Both the position numbers and the translations under genes were made by a program. Below, in pieces: positions 19,684 through 30,579 of a DNA stretch of 64,000 bases. A model generated the notes under the pieces. The model made no database searches. It was not told the DNA's origin and saw nothing but the letters and a program-made list of their open reading frames with translations. Source of the stretch: Glebionis coronaria (taxonomy: Eukaryota > Streptophyta > Magnoliopsida > Asterales > Asteraceae); the NCBI GenBank assembly GCA_025667525.1, contig CM046874.1, forward strand, positions 423,505,729 to 423,569,728. Reading direction: 5' to 3'. Within the stretch, counting starts at the first letter, position 1; every line of letters begins with the position of its first letter.

Positions 19684-20203
19684 TGTTGATCCCAAACTTA
19701 GATCGATTAGCTTTGTGTATACGAGATTAGATCAAGTACTACACGTAGAGAAACCTTTGCTTATGAATAAAGTAACAAAGTGTTATGCGGAATTAACACT
19801 TGATCTAAAACACAATGATGTTAAACAAACTTTCACTTGTATTAGAATAATCGTGTTGATTACAATGAAAGGTTTAACTTGCGAATACTATGAAAACTGA
19901 TAATAAACATTAACCTAAAGATCTTCTTTTATAGAACAAGAAGTCTTGTACAATAAGCTACGAATCAACTATTCTAGGTAAAGATAAACATAGAAAATAC
20001 ATTGTCGTTTCTATCCTTACTAGAAGTAATCTAGAATATAACATACGTGTAGCTCACAACTTCCATCAGTGCTTGTCTTCATTCTATCAACGCTTGACTT
20101 TATCTTGTCAACGCTTGTGCTGTCAGCGCTCACTTTGCTCTTGTCAACGCTTGAGTTGTTCCTGTCAGCGTTCAAGTGTTCTGGCCTAAATTTATTCCCA
20201 ACA
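19684..20203 (-). mobile_element. Copia-1 5' LTR (520 bp) with promoter
   Basis: It carries the element's promoter: TATAAAAG at plus-strand 19926-19933 on the minus strand, and six TGTCAGCG-type motifs between about 20068 and 20185, upstream of the TATA box. The outer end TGTTGGG at 20203 abuts the target duplication tcggt (20204-20208). Confidence 0.95.
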
Positions 20204-22142
20204 TCGGTGTCTTATAGGCGGTACGGAAAGCCACAGAGCATCATCAAGTTTATCGGCCCACGAGGCACGATGCTCTCCCACAGTACATTCCAAAATTCTC
20301 TTCAATCCACGGTTGGATATCTCGGCTTGACCGTTAGTTTGAGGATGATAAGCGATGGAAAGACGGTGATTGACACCATACTTAGCCATGACTCTTGCAA
20401 ATTGATCGTTGCAAAAATGAGTCCCGCGGTCACTGATAATAGCACGAGGAACACCGAATCGAGCAAACAATTGTTTCAAGAAATTACAAACCACCCTCGC
20501 GTCGTTAGTGGGTAAAGCTTTGGCTTCAACCCATTTAGAAACATAGTCGATAGCGACAAGGATGTATTTGTTGCCTTTAGAAGAAGGGAATGGCCCCATA
20601 AAGTCGATGCCCCATACATCAAAGATTTCACATTCTTGTATGAAATTTTGAGGCATCTCATCTTTATGTGTGATCTTGCCTTGTTTTTGGCAAGCATCAC
20701 AGTGTTTAACCATCTCGTGAGCATCACGGTAAATGGTGGGCCAATAGAATCCCGAGTCAAACACTTTTTTGGCGGTGTAGTTGGGACCAAAGTGACCACC
20801 GGTGGGTCCTTTGTGGTAAGCTTGGAGAATGTCAAAAGCTGCCGGTCCGTCAACACATCGGCGAATAATCAAGTCAGCGCATTGTTTGAATAGAAAAGGG
20901 TCATCCCAAAAGTAAGTCTTAACATTGTTCAAGAACTTCTTCTTTTGTTGGGATGTTAACCCTTTGATGAGAACACCACCCGCTAAGTAGTTTGCAATGT
21001 CGGCAAACCACGGGGTGTCATCAAGATTGAGATTTATAGACATTAAGGTCTCAAGGGGGAAAGAGTCATTGATCTCTTTGTTCGGATGATCCCCTTGATA
21101 TGGATCCTCAAGTCTACTAAGATGATCCGCGGCTAGGTTTTCAGCACCCTTCTTGTCGCGAATTTCAATGTTGAATTCTTGAAGGAGTAAAACCCAGCGG
21201 AGAAGTCTTGGCTTAGAGTCGTGTTTAGTCATCAAGTACTTCAATGCGGAATTGTCCGTGTATACGATTGTGGTGGATAAAACAAGATAGGGGCGGAATT
21301 TTTCAAAAGCATAGACAACAGCTAAAAGCTCTTTTTCGGTTGTCGTATAATGCAATTGAGCCCTTGTCATTGTTTTGCTAGCATAGTGGATTGGTTGGAA
21401 GTGTTTGTTGATCCTTTGTCCCAAGACCGCACCAATAGCAAAATCGCTAGCATCGCACATCAACTCAAAGGGTAGCTCCCAATTAGGGGTAACCAAGACC
21501 GGTGCCTCAGTTAGCTTATCCTTAAGAAGATTGAAGGCTTTGATACACTCTTTAGAAAAGATAAAAGGAGTATCTTTTTCCAAGAGGTGGGTCATCGGGC
21601 GAGCAATTTTAGAGAAATCATGAATGAATCGACGATAGAAGCCCGCATGCATGACCCAGAAAACTTCTCACACCCTTCACGGTTGAAGGTGGAGGTAATT
21701 TGGCTATGACATCTACTTTAGCACGGTCGACTTCAAGAACGGCTTTAGAGATTTTGTGTCCTAGCACAATGCCTTCTTTTACCATAAAATGGCATTTTTC
21801 CCAATTCAGAACAAGGCGAGTGTCTTCGCACCGCTTAAGCATACGTTCCAAATTGGCAAGGCAAGAAGAGAAGTAATACCCAAAGACCGAGAAATCATCC
21901 ATGAAGACTTCCATGGTTTGCTCAACCATGTCATGGAAGATAGCCAACATGCACCTTTGGAAAGTCCTGGGGGCATTGCATAAGCCAAAAGGCATTCTTT
22001 TGTAAGCAAATGTGCCATAGGGACAAGTGAATGTTGTCTTCTCTTGATCTTGAGGATCGATGGGTATTTGTAAATAACCCGAGAAACCATCAAGAAAGCA
22101 GTAATATTCATTACCCGCTAAACGTTCAAGCAATTGGTCCAT
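20204..22142 (-). pseudogene. pol: Athila-A reverse transcriptase, RNase H and integrase, frameshifted and interrupted
   Basis: Two open pieces in different frames. 21618-22142 carries RT with the catalytic FMDDFSVFG. 20204-21652 carries the RT connection, RNase H ([14 protein letters not shown]), the integrase zinc domain ([10 protein letters not shown]) and the D-D-E core ([27 protein letters not shown]). The catalytic residues of each domain are still present. A frameshift separates the two pieces near 21640, another separates RT from the gag-protease ORF near 22140, and Copia-1 interrupts the integrase at 20204. The frame continues at 7725. Confidence 0.92.
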
Positions 22143-25100
22143 AAAAGGAAGAGGGAAATGATCCTTCTCGTGGCATCATTGAGTTTGCGGTAGTCTATAC
22201 AAACTCTCCAGCCAGTAACGAGACGGGTAGGAATCAACTCGTTGTTATGATTGGGCACAACGGTGATTCCGCCTTTCTTAGGCACACAATGGACTGGACT
22301 AACCCATGGTGAATCCAAAATAGGGTAAATCATACCCGCATCAAGAAGTTTGATAACCTCTTTTTTGATGACTTCATGGATTTTAGGATTCATCCTTCGT
22401 TGGCTTTGAATTGTGGGCTTAAAGTCGTCTTCCATGAGAATTTTATGTGTGCAAAAGTGAGGATCAATTCCGCGAATGTCGGAGATTTTCCAAGCGATAG
22501 CTCTTTTATGCTTCTTCAACACGGCGATAAGTCGGGCTTTTTCTTCTTCTTTCAGGTCCTTCGCGATGATGACCGGTAACTTCTCGTTGTCTTCAAGAAA
22601 AACGTACTCTAGATGAGGAGGTAGGTCGTTAAGCTCAAGAGTAGGAGGATCCTCAATAGATGGTGTAACTAACGATGGATCATCATTAGTCACCTCTTTA
22701 GGAGAGGGAGGTGGAAACTGGTCTTCATTGAGAAGTTTCTCAATAGTACGAATGTCTTCATCCCAATTAGTGGAAGAATTATCATACTTAATATCGAGAG
22801 GACCCAATCTAGCTTCGAAATCATCCAAGTCACTTTCTCCAAAAGGAGTCAATGCCGGAGCAATTGAGGCAACGGTCTCAACATTGGGTAGAGATGAGAG
22901 ACTACTTTTGCAAGCATCATGAAAATGTTCTTCACAAGCCTCATCGAGAACATCAATAGCATTAACACTCTCATACGAATAAGGTTGCTTAGAAATCTTA
23001 CCCATGTTGAAGACAATTTTATCGTCACCAACTCTCATGATTATTTCGCCCGCGGCTACATCAATGAGAGTGCGACTGGTCCTCAAGAAGGGACGTCCGA
23101 CGATTAATGGAACACGAGGATCCATCTCGTAGTCAACGACAACAAAATCCGTCGGGAAGGTGAATTCGTCGACGCCAACGAAGACGTCTTCGGCTATCCC
23201 CACTGGATAAGCAACCGTACGGTTAGCTAATTCCAAAGTCATTTTGGTGGGGACTAGCTCGGGGAGAGATAATTGCTTCCAAACACTTAAAGGCCTTAAG
23301 TTTATACTGGCACCTAGATCGGCTAGGGCCATGCAATTCTCTACTCCCGGGAAGTTGCAAGGAATCAAGAAGCGACCCGGATCACCAAGTTTGGTGGGCA
23401 ATTTCCTTAAGAGAACGGCGTAGCAATTCTCATTAAGTTGGGTCTGAGCAATGTCAAGAAGCTTCTCCTTGTCACTTAGAAGATCTTTAAACATTTTAGC
23501 GTATTTAGGCATGTGAGCGAGAGCCTCGGCAAAGGAGATGTTAAAATTCAATTGTTTAAACATTTTAAGAAAGTTTGAAACTTGAATATCATCCTTGCTC
23601 TTTTGCTTCTCTTTCCTCAACCTTGAAGGATAAGGTATATTGGATGAAGAAGAAGGCTTCAAGGGAGTAGGATCACTCACAACCATGGGTGGTGGGGAAA
23701 TGGGGATAGAAGGTGAAGGAGGTGAGGAAAGTTGCTCTTTTTCCTTGTTCACAATCACTGGTGGAGGTGTAGGAAGCTCGGGTTCCGTATAACCTTTTCC
23801 ACTACGAGTAGTGATTTCTTTCATCTCCCTTCTTGGATTCGCAATGGTGTTACTCGGAAGAGTACCCGAAGAAGAGGGTTGATTACCTTGGATGAGCGAA
23901 CCAATCATATCACGAATGTTAAGCGCTTGAGTGCTGAAAGAGTCTCTGATGTCTGCACGAATTTCATTGCTTTGTTTTGCCATGTCATTCCTTAGCTCGG
24001 CTCGAATATCGCTCCCTTGTTTCGCCATGTCATTCTTAAAGTTGACAAATTGACTCTGAAGATTCGTCACCATCTCTCGATTAGTCTTCATGAACGTCTC
24101 GACGTCTTGATTCACTGCCATCGGTTGATTGAGAGGTGGAGCTTGGTAAGCTTGAGAATTTCCTTGAGTTGGGTATGGGTTTCTTTGGGATTGATATTGA
24201 TTGGTAGCACGAGGTTGGGATTGGTTGTTTCGGTTATAGCTTTGTTGTTGGTTTTGGTTTGGAGGAGGGAAACCGGGTGGAGCAAGATAATTGTTTGAAC
24301 GATAACTTAGCAAGCTACGGTCTCCTTGAGGGCGAGCTTGATAGCCTCCCATGGGATAAGTACCGTATGCTGCGTTAACGTTTTCAGAAAAATTGCCTTG
24401 TGTAGAAGGACAATCAATATAAGAATGAGGACCACCACATGTGTCACAAGAAATAGCAACGGCTTTAGCTTGTTGAAAGTGGTTTGTAGCCATGGTCATG
24501 AAATTCTTGTTCATCTCAGCGAGTTGTCGAGAAATTTCAGTCATCTCAGGATTGGAAGTAGTAGAAGAAACATTGACTCTCGAGTTAGATCTTGAGGATG
24601 CGGATGAATCCCAATTCTTGTGGTGAGTAGTCATGTTTTCAATCAACTCTCTACACTCCTCCGGTCTCCTTTTCATAAAAGTACCACCGGCGGCGGCGTT
24701 GATCGTGTCACGATCACGAAAAGTGAGACCATTGTAGAAAGTATCAATGAGAGTGACGGGGAGCATGTTGTGATTAGGACAGCGGCCGATTAAATCATTG
24801 TATCGTTCCCAAGCATCAAAGAGCGATTCATCATTGTCTTGCATGAATCCACTAATTTGGTTACGAAGGCTCGTAACCATGGATGGTGGGAAGTAGCGCG
24901 ACAAAAAGCGTTGAGTCATGTCGTCCCAAGTATGAATAGAGTTCTTTGGGAGACGGTCAAACCATTTTTCGGCATGGTGAGAAAGCGAGTGGGGAAAGAG
25001 TTGAAGGCGTTGGTCATCCATAGAAACACCGGGGGACTTCATGCTTTGGGTGATGGTAATGAATTTGTCGAGGTGTTTGTTGGCATCATCATCCGGAATT

Positions 25101-25393
25101 CCGCGAAATGGGTTAGTTTGCACTTGTTGGATCATGTGATGCTTTAACGAAAACTCCTGAGCCGTGACATGCATCGGCGCAATCGGGCCTCCACGTCCGT
25201 TCATGGTGGGTTGACATAGCTCCTGCATGGTTCGTAGGTCGGGTAAGGGTGGATTATTCATGTTTGGGTGGGGTGGATTATTATTGTTGTTGTTTGGGAG
25301 GGGTGGATTATTATTGTTGTTGTTGTGTACACCGGCCATGTCTAAATCTTCGAGAGTCTCGGGGTCTGAATAAGACGTTGATCGAGTACGCAT
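22118..25393 (-). CDS. gag-pro: Athila-A gag-protease ORF running into RT, 1091 residues
   Basis: Starts at ATG 25393 (MRTRSTSYSDPETL), about 190 bp after the primer site. After an Asn/Pro-rich start comes the Ty3-type retrotransposon gag domain (FRGIPDDDANKHLDKF, WFDRLPKNSIHTWDDM) at about residues 90-230. A CX2CX3HX4C knuckle (CDTCGGPHSYIDC) follows at about 315-327. A Gln/Asn-rich region and a basic linker follow. The aspartic protease site ADLGASINL is at about 688-696. The RT N-terminus begins near residue 985 (SPWVSPVHCVPKKGG). It runs out of frame at its end (CRIDYRKLND region), so the polyprotein is truncated before the RT catalytic block. Gag itself is intact. Confidence 0.9.
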   Translation of the reverse strand: MRTRSTSYSDPETLEDLDMAGVHNNNNNNPPLPNNNNNNPPHPNMNNPPLPDLRTMQELCQPTMNGRGGPIAPMHVTAQEFSLKHHMIQQVQTNPFRGIPDDDANKHLDKFITITQSMKSPGVSMDDQRLQLFPHSLSHHAEKWFDRLPKNSIHTWDDMTQRFLSRYFPPSMVTSLRNQISGFMQDNDESLFDAWERYNDLIGRCPNHNMLPVTLIDTFYNGLTFRDRDTINAAAGGTFMKRRPEECRELIENMTTHHKNWDSSASSRSNSRVNVSSTTSNPEMTEISRQLAEMNKNFMTMATNHFQQAKAVAISCDTCGGPHSYIDCPSTQGNFSENVNAAYGTYPMGGYQARPQGDRSLLSYRSNNYLAPPGFPPPNQNQQQSYNRNNQSQPRATNQYQSQRNPYPTQGNSQAYQAPPLNQPMAVNQDVETFMKTNREMVTNLQSQFVNFKNDMAKQGSDIRAELRNDMAKQSNEIRADIRDSFSTQALNIRDMIGSLIQGNQPSSSGTLPSNTIANPRREMKEITTRSGKGYTEPELPTPPPVIVNKEKEQLSSPPSPSIPISPPPMVVSDPTPLKPSSSSNIPYPSRLRKEKQKSKDDIQVSNFLKMFKQLNFNISFAEALAHMPKYAKMFKDLLSDKEKLLDIAQTQLNENCYAVLLRKLPTKLGDPGRFLIPCNFPGVENCMALADLGASINLRPLSVWKQLSLPELVPTKMTLELANRTVAYPVGIAEDVFVGVDEFTFPTDFVVVDYEMDPRVPLIVGRPFLRTSRTLIDVAAGEIIMRVGDDKIVFNMGKISKQPYSYESVNAIDVLDEACEEHFHDACKSSLSSLPNVETVASIAPALTPFGESDLDDFEARLGPLDIKYDNSSTNWDEDIRTIEKLLNEDQFPPPSPKEVTNDDPSLVTPSIEDPPTLELNDLPPHLEYVFLEDNEKLPVIIAKDLKEEEKARLIAVLKKHKRAIAWKISDIRGIDPHFCTHKILMEDDFKPTIQSQRRMNPKIHEVIKKEVIKLLDAGMIYPILDSPWVSPVHCVPKKGGITVVPNHNNELIPTRLVTGWRVCIDYRKLNDATRRIISLFLLWTNCLNV

Positions 25394-25582
25394 ACACTAA
25401 AAAGAAAATGCAAGAGAAAATATTTTTGGTTTTTATAGGTTTTTTAATGTTTTTGTATTTTTGAAAATTTTATATCTTTATGGTTTTTTGAAAATTTTTT
25501 GTGCTTGAAAATAACGTTCCCGAAAGAACGGATCCCAAAATCCAATTTTTCTCACAAAAAACCGTTGATCCTTACGAAAAGA

Positions 25583-25598
25583 GCCGGCAGCGGCGCCA
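25583..25598 (-). other. Primer binding site of Athila-A, tRNA-Asp
   Basis: The minus strand reads TGGCGCCGCTGCCGGC, complementary to aspartate tRNA with one mismatch, the diagnostic Athila primer. It lies 3 nt from the LTR edge at 25602. Confidence 0.9.
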
Positions 25599-25601
25599 TT
25601 T

Positions 25602-27121
25602 TAATAACTGACTTTTGGTTGGTTAATAAAAAGGTTTTGCTTGCATGATCTTTCTTTGCGTTGCTCGTACCCAATTGATATATGTCGTTGTTTCGTTCTC
25701 GGTATCTTCTCGAATTGATCACGGTTAAAAGTGGAATCGTTGAACTTGGTGACTAAAAAGGGGGAGCTTTGGTCTAAATCTACTAAAATGATAAGTGCTA
25801 GAAATAATAAATTAAACTAAAGATAATAACTGAGAATAAAGCTAGAATTTAAATGAAACAGTAAGTACCTCAACGTGGAGAAAACAACTGATTCGGGAAT
25901 ATTTCTTCTCATGCAGAATGAAATTGGAAAACTCTATTCGGAATTACATGGCCATGCGGAATGTCTGCTCTTACTCGGAATAATACGACCATGCGGAATA
26001 AAGTTCCTATGCTGAATAATGGTTATGCTGAATAATGGTTATACTGAATAATGGTTATGCTGAATAATGGTTATGCTGAATAATGGTTATGCTGAATAAT
26101 GGTTATGCTGAATAATGGTTATGCTGAATAATGGTTATGCTCGGAATATTTTAAATATTCCGAATAAACAACAAAATTACACCTTGATCCGGAATAATTG
26201 ATATTCCGAACCAACACAATCAAAGAACCTTTATCCGGAATAAATCTGGGTGAATACAGTAAATTAATGCGAAGAACAGGGGATCGACTGAAACGCATAT
26301 TTAACACAAAATTTCACCAAGTTTTTAATCAAAACTGAAACCAATTTCACCACTAATCATTTACCTAAGGTAAACATCAATCCAAAACCACAAAATCGCA
26401 AAACCCACTTACTTTTTATGATCAGACCAATAAAATAAAACTTAAGAACTTTGAATCATAAAGAGATGAAGAACAAGATGATGGAAAGATTAAAAGTAAA
26501 CTTGTATTAATGATTTAGGATTCAACAAACAAAGTGGAAAGATTAAACTTACAAGATTGGAAGAAATCAAAAAATATGAAAACCACTCCTTAAGGGAGAT
26601 GGTTTTCCTAAGAACTCGGAGAAAAATGTAACAGAAAGATACTAGTGGAAATTTGTGAATGGGAGGAGTATTTATAGGCTTCTCCCTTGGTTGGTGAGTG
26701 GGCTTTCTTCCTTCTTTTTGTCTTCTCGTCTTTTCAGAAAAGTTGACGTTTTCGATTTCGATTCGGGATTTGTCGACGAATAAATTCAACTCGTCTTTTA
26801 ATTTCTTCATTTAATAGACTTGAGTTTCTTCTACATAGGTAAATCTTCCGTCTTTGGTCCTTTTCTTCGATAAATCTTCAAATAGGCCCATTGACTTCAA
26901 ATCTTTTGCATCTCTTGGACTATAGACTTCATCTTTTCGTCTTTTTCCTCGATAAAACACGTGCAATCCTATGTTTTCTCCAATATTTTTCCGGTTGGCT
27001 CTGAAAACACAACAAACACACAAACCACGCATAATTCCAAACAAATGACATTGAATACGCGTTTTGGTCTTGTTTTAGTAAGAAATAAGTGGTAAAAGGA
27101 TGGGTGTTTTCACACCTATCA
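25602..27121 (-). mobile_element. Athila-A 5' LTR (1520 bp)
   Basis: On the minus strand it starts TGATAGGTGTG and ends CAGTTATTA; the edges are set by the flanking gcact duplications. A TATAAATA box (plus-strand 26669-26676, read on minus) marks the promoter. A series of CGGAAT/ATTCCG motifs fills about 25885-26240, downstream of the TATA box in the transcribed part. Confidence 0.92.
26014..26141. repeat. 16-bp tandem repeat, 8 copies, Athila-A 5' LTR
   Basis: Eight copies of gaataatggttatgct, the second with one substitution (tatact). The same unit forms ten copies in the 3' LTR at 4391-4550. Confidence 0.95.
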
Positions 27122-28834
27122 GCACTCTTCACATCCATCTGATAAACTATGAAGCCATGCAATAAGCATAGGCTAGGAAAATCCTTATTGCTTTAATCCT
27201 TACAACAGGTGTAAAAACCTCTTCATAGTCTATTCCCTCTTCTTGTGTATAGCCTTGAGCAACTAAACGTGCCTTGTTTCTGACCACAATTCCTCTCTCA
27301 TCCTTTTTGTTTCTAAGAACCCAACGTGTCCCAATAGTTCTAACATATCTTGGACAGTCCACTAGCTCCCATACATCTTGAATAGCAAACTAATGAAGCA
27401 CATCCTGCATTGCTTCCACCCAACTTGGTTCTTTGAGAGCATTAAAAATATTCTTGGGTTCCTGTTGTGACAGAAAACAAGCAAACAAACATGCCTGAAC
27501 AAGAAGGTATTAACCTTCTTGTGGATATTGGCAATGAAACCTCCTTGAGTCCAATGAGACCTTCTTGTTTGAACAGGAGACAAAACATCACCAATGATTA
27601 GAGAAGGAGGATGATTTTTGATAGTAGTTGTAAGTGTTCCTCCTTCAATAAGTATGTTGTCTTCAATATCAGTCTCAATGTTGCCAATATCATCTTCATA
27701 TCCACTTCCATCCTCACTAGAATGAACCTCTTGATGAAGTATTGAAGGTTCACCTTGTTCAAAAGTATTGGAAGAGAATAAATGTACAAACAAGTTGTCA
27801 GCGTTTGGGCTATCAGTCTCTGAATTTAACCTGTCAGTGTCTAATTTGCCTTTGTCAGCACTTGAAGATTCATGCATGTTTTCATCAACTGGCTTTTCTT
27901 GTGGACCTACTTCCTCCTTTTCAATAGCAGCAACTTGTGCAAATCCATCAGTCCATATAGGAATGGCAACATACTCAAGTATGGGATCTGATTTGAATGC
28001 ATGTGATCCTTCTTCCTTGTCGACCTATTTACCTGCAATCTCAACAATAGGTTCTTCCACAACATTTGAATCCCTTTACACAATGTCTGGATTATTAACA
28101 GGCATATAATTCAAGGTTCTAGATAATGTCTCTAGATCAAAGAACCAATTTGGTCCACTCTCAAGATCACTAGGTTTACTTTCTAAAAACTTAACATGTA
28201 CTTTTTCAAGAATACCTTTTTATTTCTTATAGTAAACCCTATATCCTTTGCTCTGCACTGAATAACCCATAAAGTAGCCTGCATCACCTGTGGCACTAAA
28301 CTTTCCTAAGGCATCACTAGTATCTAAGATCACTATATGACATCCAAAGGGTTTAAGAAAACCAATTTTGGGTTTCCTATTCCAAAATAGGTCATAAGGT
28401 GTCTTATTATGGATTTTGTTGACCAATGCTCTATTCTGAACATAGCAGGCTGTATTCACAGCCTTATCCAAAAAGGTAATGGGAAAATTAGCATCAGCCA
28501 ACATTGTCCTAGCTGCTTCTATGAGAGTTCTATTCTTCCTTTCAGCCACCCTATTCTGTTGTGGGGTTCTAGCTATACTAAACTGCCTATTAATCCCTTT
28601 ATTGACATATAAGGCATCTAACAATTGGTATCTAAACTCACCACCATTATCACTTCTGAGTATTTTAACCTCATTCCCTGTCTTTTTCTAAATTTGAGTA
28701 ATAAAGTTAATCAAAACTGTGGCAGTTTCACTTTTTATGGCCAAAAATAGAGTCCAAGTAAATCTAGAAAAATCATCAGTTGTGACAAAACAATAAGATT
28801 TACCATTCAAACTTTCTATATTAGTTGGGCCAAA
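27122..28834 (-). pseudogene. Copia-2 pol middle: integrase end, linker, RT start
   Basis: Lies between the Athila-A and Athila-B insertions. 28220-28624 is the integrase C-terminal half ([16 protein letters not shown] with the catalytic Glu; Asn replaces Gly before Val). 27362-27877 is the linker, containing motif copies at 27795-27865 (NSETDS, ADK). 27147-27362 is the RT start ([15 protein letters not shown]). Stops and frameshifts separate these pieces, for example at 27362 and around 28020-28220. The right end stops at the ccaaa duplication (28830-28834). Confidence 0.92.
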
Positions 28835-30579
28835 TAATAACTGACTTTTGGTTGGTTAATAAAAGGTTTTGCTTGCAAGATCTTTCTTTGCGTTGCTCGT
28901 ACCCAATTGATATATGTCGTTGTTTCGTTCTCGGTATCTTCTCGAATTGATCACGGTCAAAAGTGGGATCGTTGTAATTGGTGACTAAAAAGGGGGAGCT
29001 TTGGTCTAAATCTACTAAAATGATAAGTGCTAGAAATAATAAAATTAAACTAAAAGCAATTACTGAGACTAAAAATAAAGCTAGAATGTAAAACTGGAAA
29101 ACTGGAAATTAAAACTGGAAATTTACCTTATTCGGAAAAATGGCTATCCAGAATATTTGCTCTTACTCGGAATGTCAGTCTATGCGGAATAATGTGGAAT
29201 AATATGGCTTATGCGGAATATACGACAATGCTGAATAATGGTCCTATGCGGAATAGTAACTCTATATGGAATAATAAGCCTACTCGGAATATTATGATGG
29301 AAACCTTTATGCGGAATATTTACGAAATACCCCTATTCGGAATGTTTTGATGAGAACCATTATGCGGAATGTTTTGAAAAGAAAATCTATGTGGAATAAT
29401 TGAAAGAACAACCCTATGCGGAAGATTAGCACTACTCGGAATATTTGATATTCCGAGTAAACAAACACAGTCACACCTCGATCCGGAATAATTGGATATT
29501 TCAAACCAACACCAAAATCTCAAACTCTATCCGGAATATTTTGATATTCTGAATAATCAACTCAATCAAAGAATGCTCTATGCGGAATATAATCCCTACT
29601 CGGAATAATTTGATATTCCGAGTAAACAACAAATTCTCTACCTTGATCCGGAATATGGAAAAATTCCGAATCAACAGTAAGTCATAAACCTCTATTCGAA
29701 ATCTGGTGAATACAGTAACAATAAGCGAAGAACAGGGAATTACAAAGGCACGAATTTAACACCAAAATTTACCAAGTTTTCAATCAAAACTTAAACCAAT
29801 TTCACCACTAATCATTTACCTAAGATAAACATCAATCCAAAACCACAAAAACTTAAAACCCACTTACTTATGATGATCAAACCAATAAAATAAAACTTAA
29901 GAACTTTGAATCATAAAGAGATGAAGAACAAGATGATGGAAAGATTAAAAGTAAACTTGTATTAATGATTTAGGATTCAACAAAACAAAGTGGAAAGATT
30001 AAACTTACAAGATTGGAAGAAATCAAAGAAAAATGAAAACCACTCCTTAAGGGAGATGGTTTTTCCTAAGAACTCGGAAAAAATGTAACTGAAAAGAACT
30101 AGTGGAAAGTCTTGAATGGGAGGAGTATTTATAGGCTTCTTCCTTGGTTGGTGAGTGGGATTTCTCTCTTTCTTTTTGTCTTCTCGTCTTTTCAGAAAAG
30201 TTGACGTTTTCGATTTCGATTCGAGATTTGTCGACGAATAAATTCAACTCGTCTTTTAATTTCTTCATTTAATAGACTTGAGTTTCTTCGACATGTGTAA
30301 ATCTTCCATCTTTGGTCCTTTTCTTCGATAAATCTTCAAATAGGCCCATTGACTTCAAATCTTTTGCACCTCTTGGACTATAGACTTCGTCTTTTCGTCT
30401 TTTTCCTCGATAAAACCCGTGCAATCCCATGTTTTCTCCAATATTTATCCGGTTGGCTCTGAAAACACAACAAACATACAAACCACGCATAATTCCAAAC
30501 AAATGACATTAAATACGTGTTTTGGTCTTGTTTTAGCAAGAAATAAGTGGTAAAAGGATGGGTGTTTTCACACCTATCA
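28835..30579 (-). mobile_element. Athila-B 3' LTR (1745 bp)
   Basis: Starts TGATAGGTGTG at 30579 and ends CAGTTATTA at 28835 on the minus strand. About 25 CGGAAT/ATTCCG motifs lie between 29130 and 29700, several as inverted pairs around short spacers (for example CGGAATATTTTGATATTC at 29533-29551). A TATAAATA box lies near 30125-30132 on the minus strand. Confidence 0.92.

Larger units (their letters stand above)
7731..20203 (-). mobile_element. Copia-1: intact, young SIRE-type Copia element with an aberrant end
   Basis: 12.5 kb flanked by tcggt at 7726-7730 and 20204-20208; removing it restores the Athila-A integrase frame. Minus-strand order: 5' LTR 19684-20203, Met primer site, gag, pol, non-coding spacer, third ORF, polypurine tract, 3' LTR 8185-8704, then an extra 454 bp (8184-7731) still inside the target duplication. 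The LTRs are both 520 bp and I find no difference between them by eye, so insertion is very recent. The gag-pol-extra-ORF layout and Met primer site fit the SIRE/Maximus lineage. All three ORFs are open, so it may be an autonomous element. Confidence 0.95.
3980..27121 (-). mobile_element. Athila-A: Athila-type Gypsy retrotransposon, about 10.7 kb, interrupted by Copia-1
   Basis: Order on the minus strand: 5' LTR 25602-27121, tRNA-Asp primer site 25583-25598, gag-protease ORF, RT, RNase H, integrase, a 2-kb non-coding region, and a damaged 3' LTR 3980-5358. It is flanked by gcact at 3975-3979 and 27122-27126; removing the element and one gcact rejoins Copia-2 pol as in Copia-1. The Athila lineage is shown by the Asp primer site, the CX2CX3HX4C gag knuckle and the integrase tail type. 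Pol is broken by frameshifts, stops and the Copia-1 insertion. No envelope-like ORF is visible in the usual place after integrase. Confidence 0.93.
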
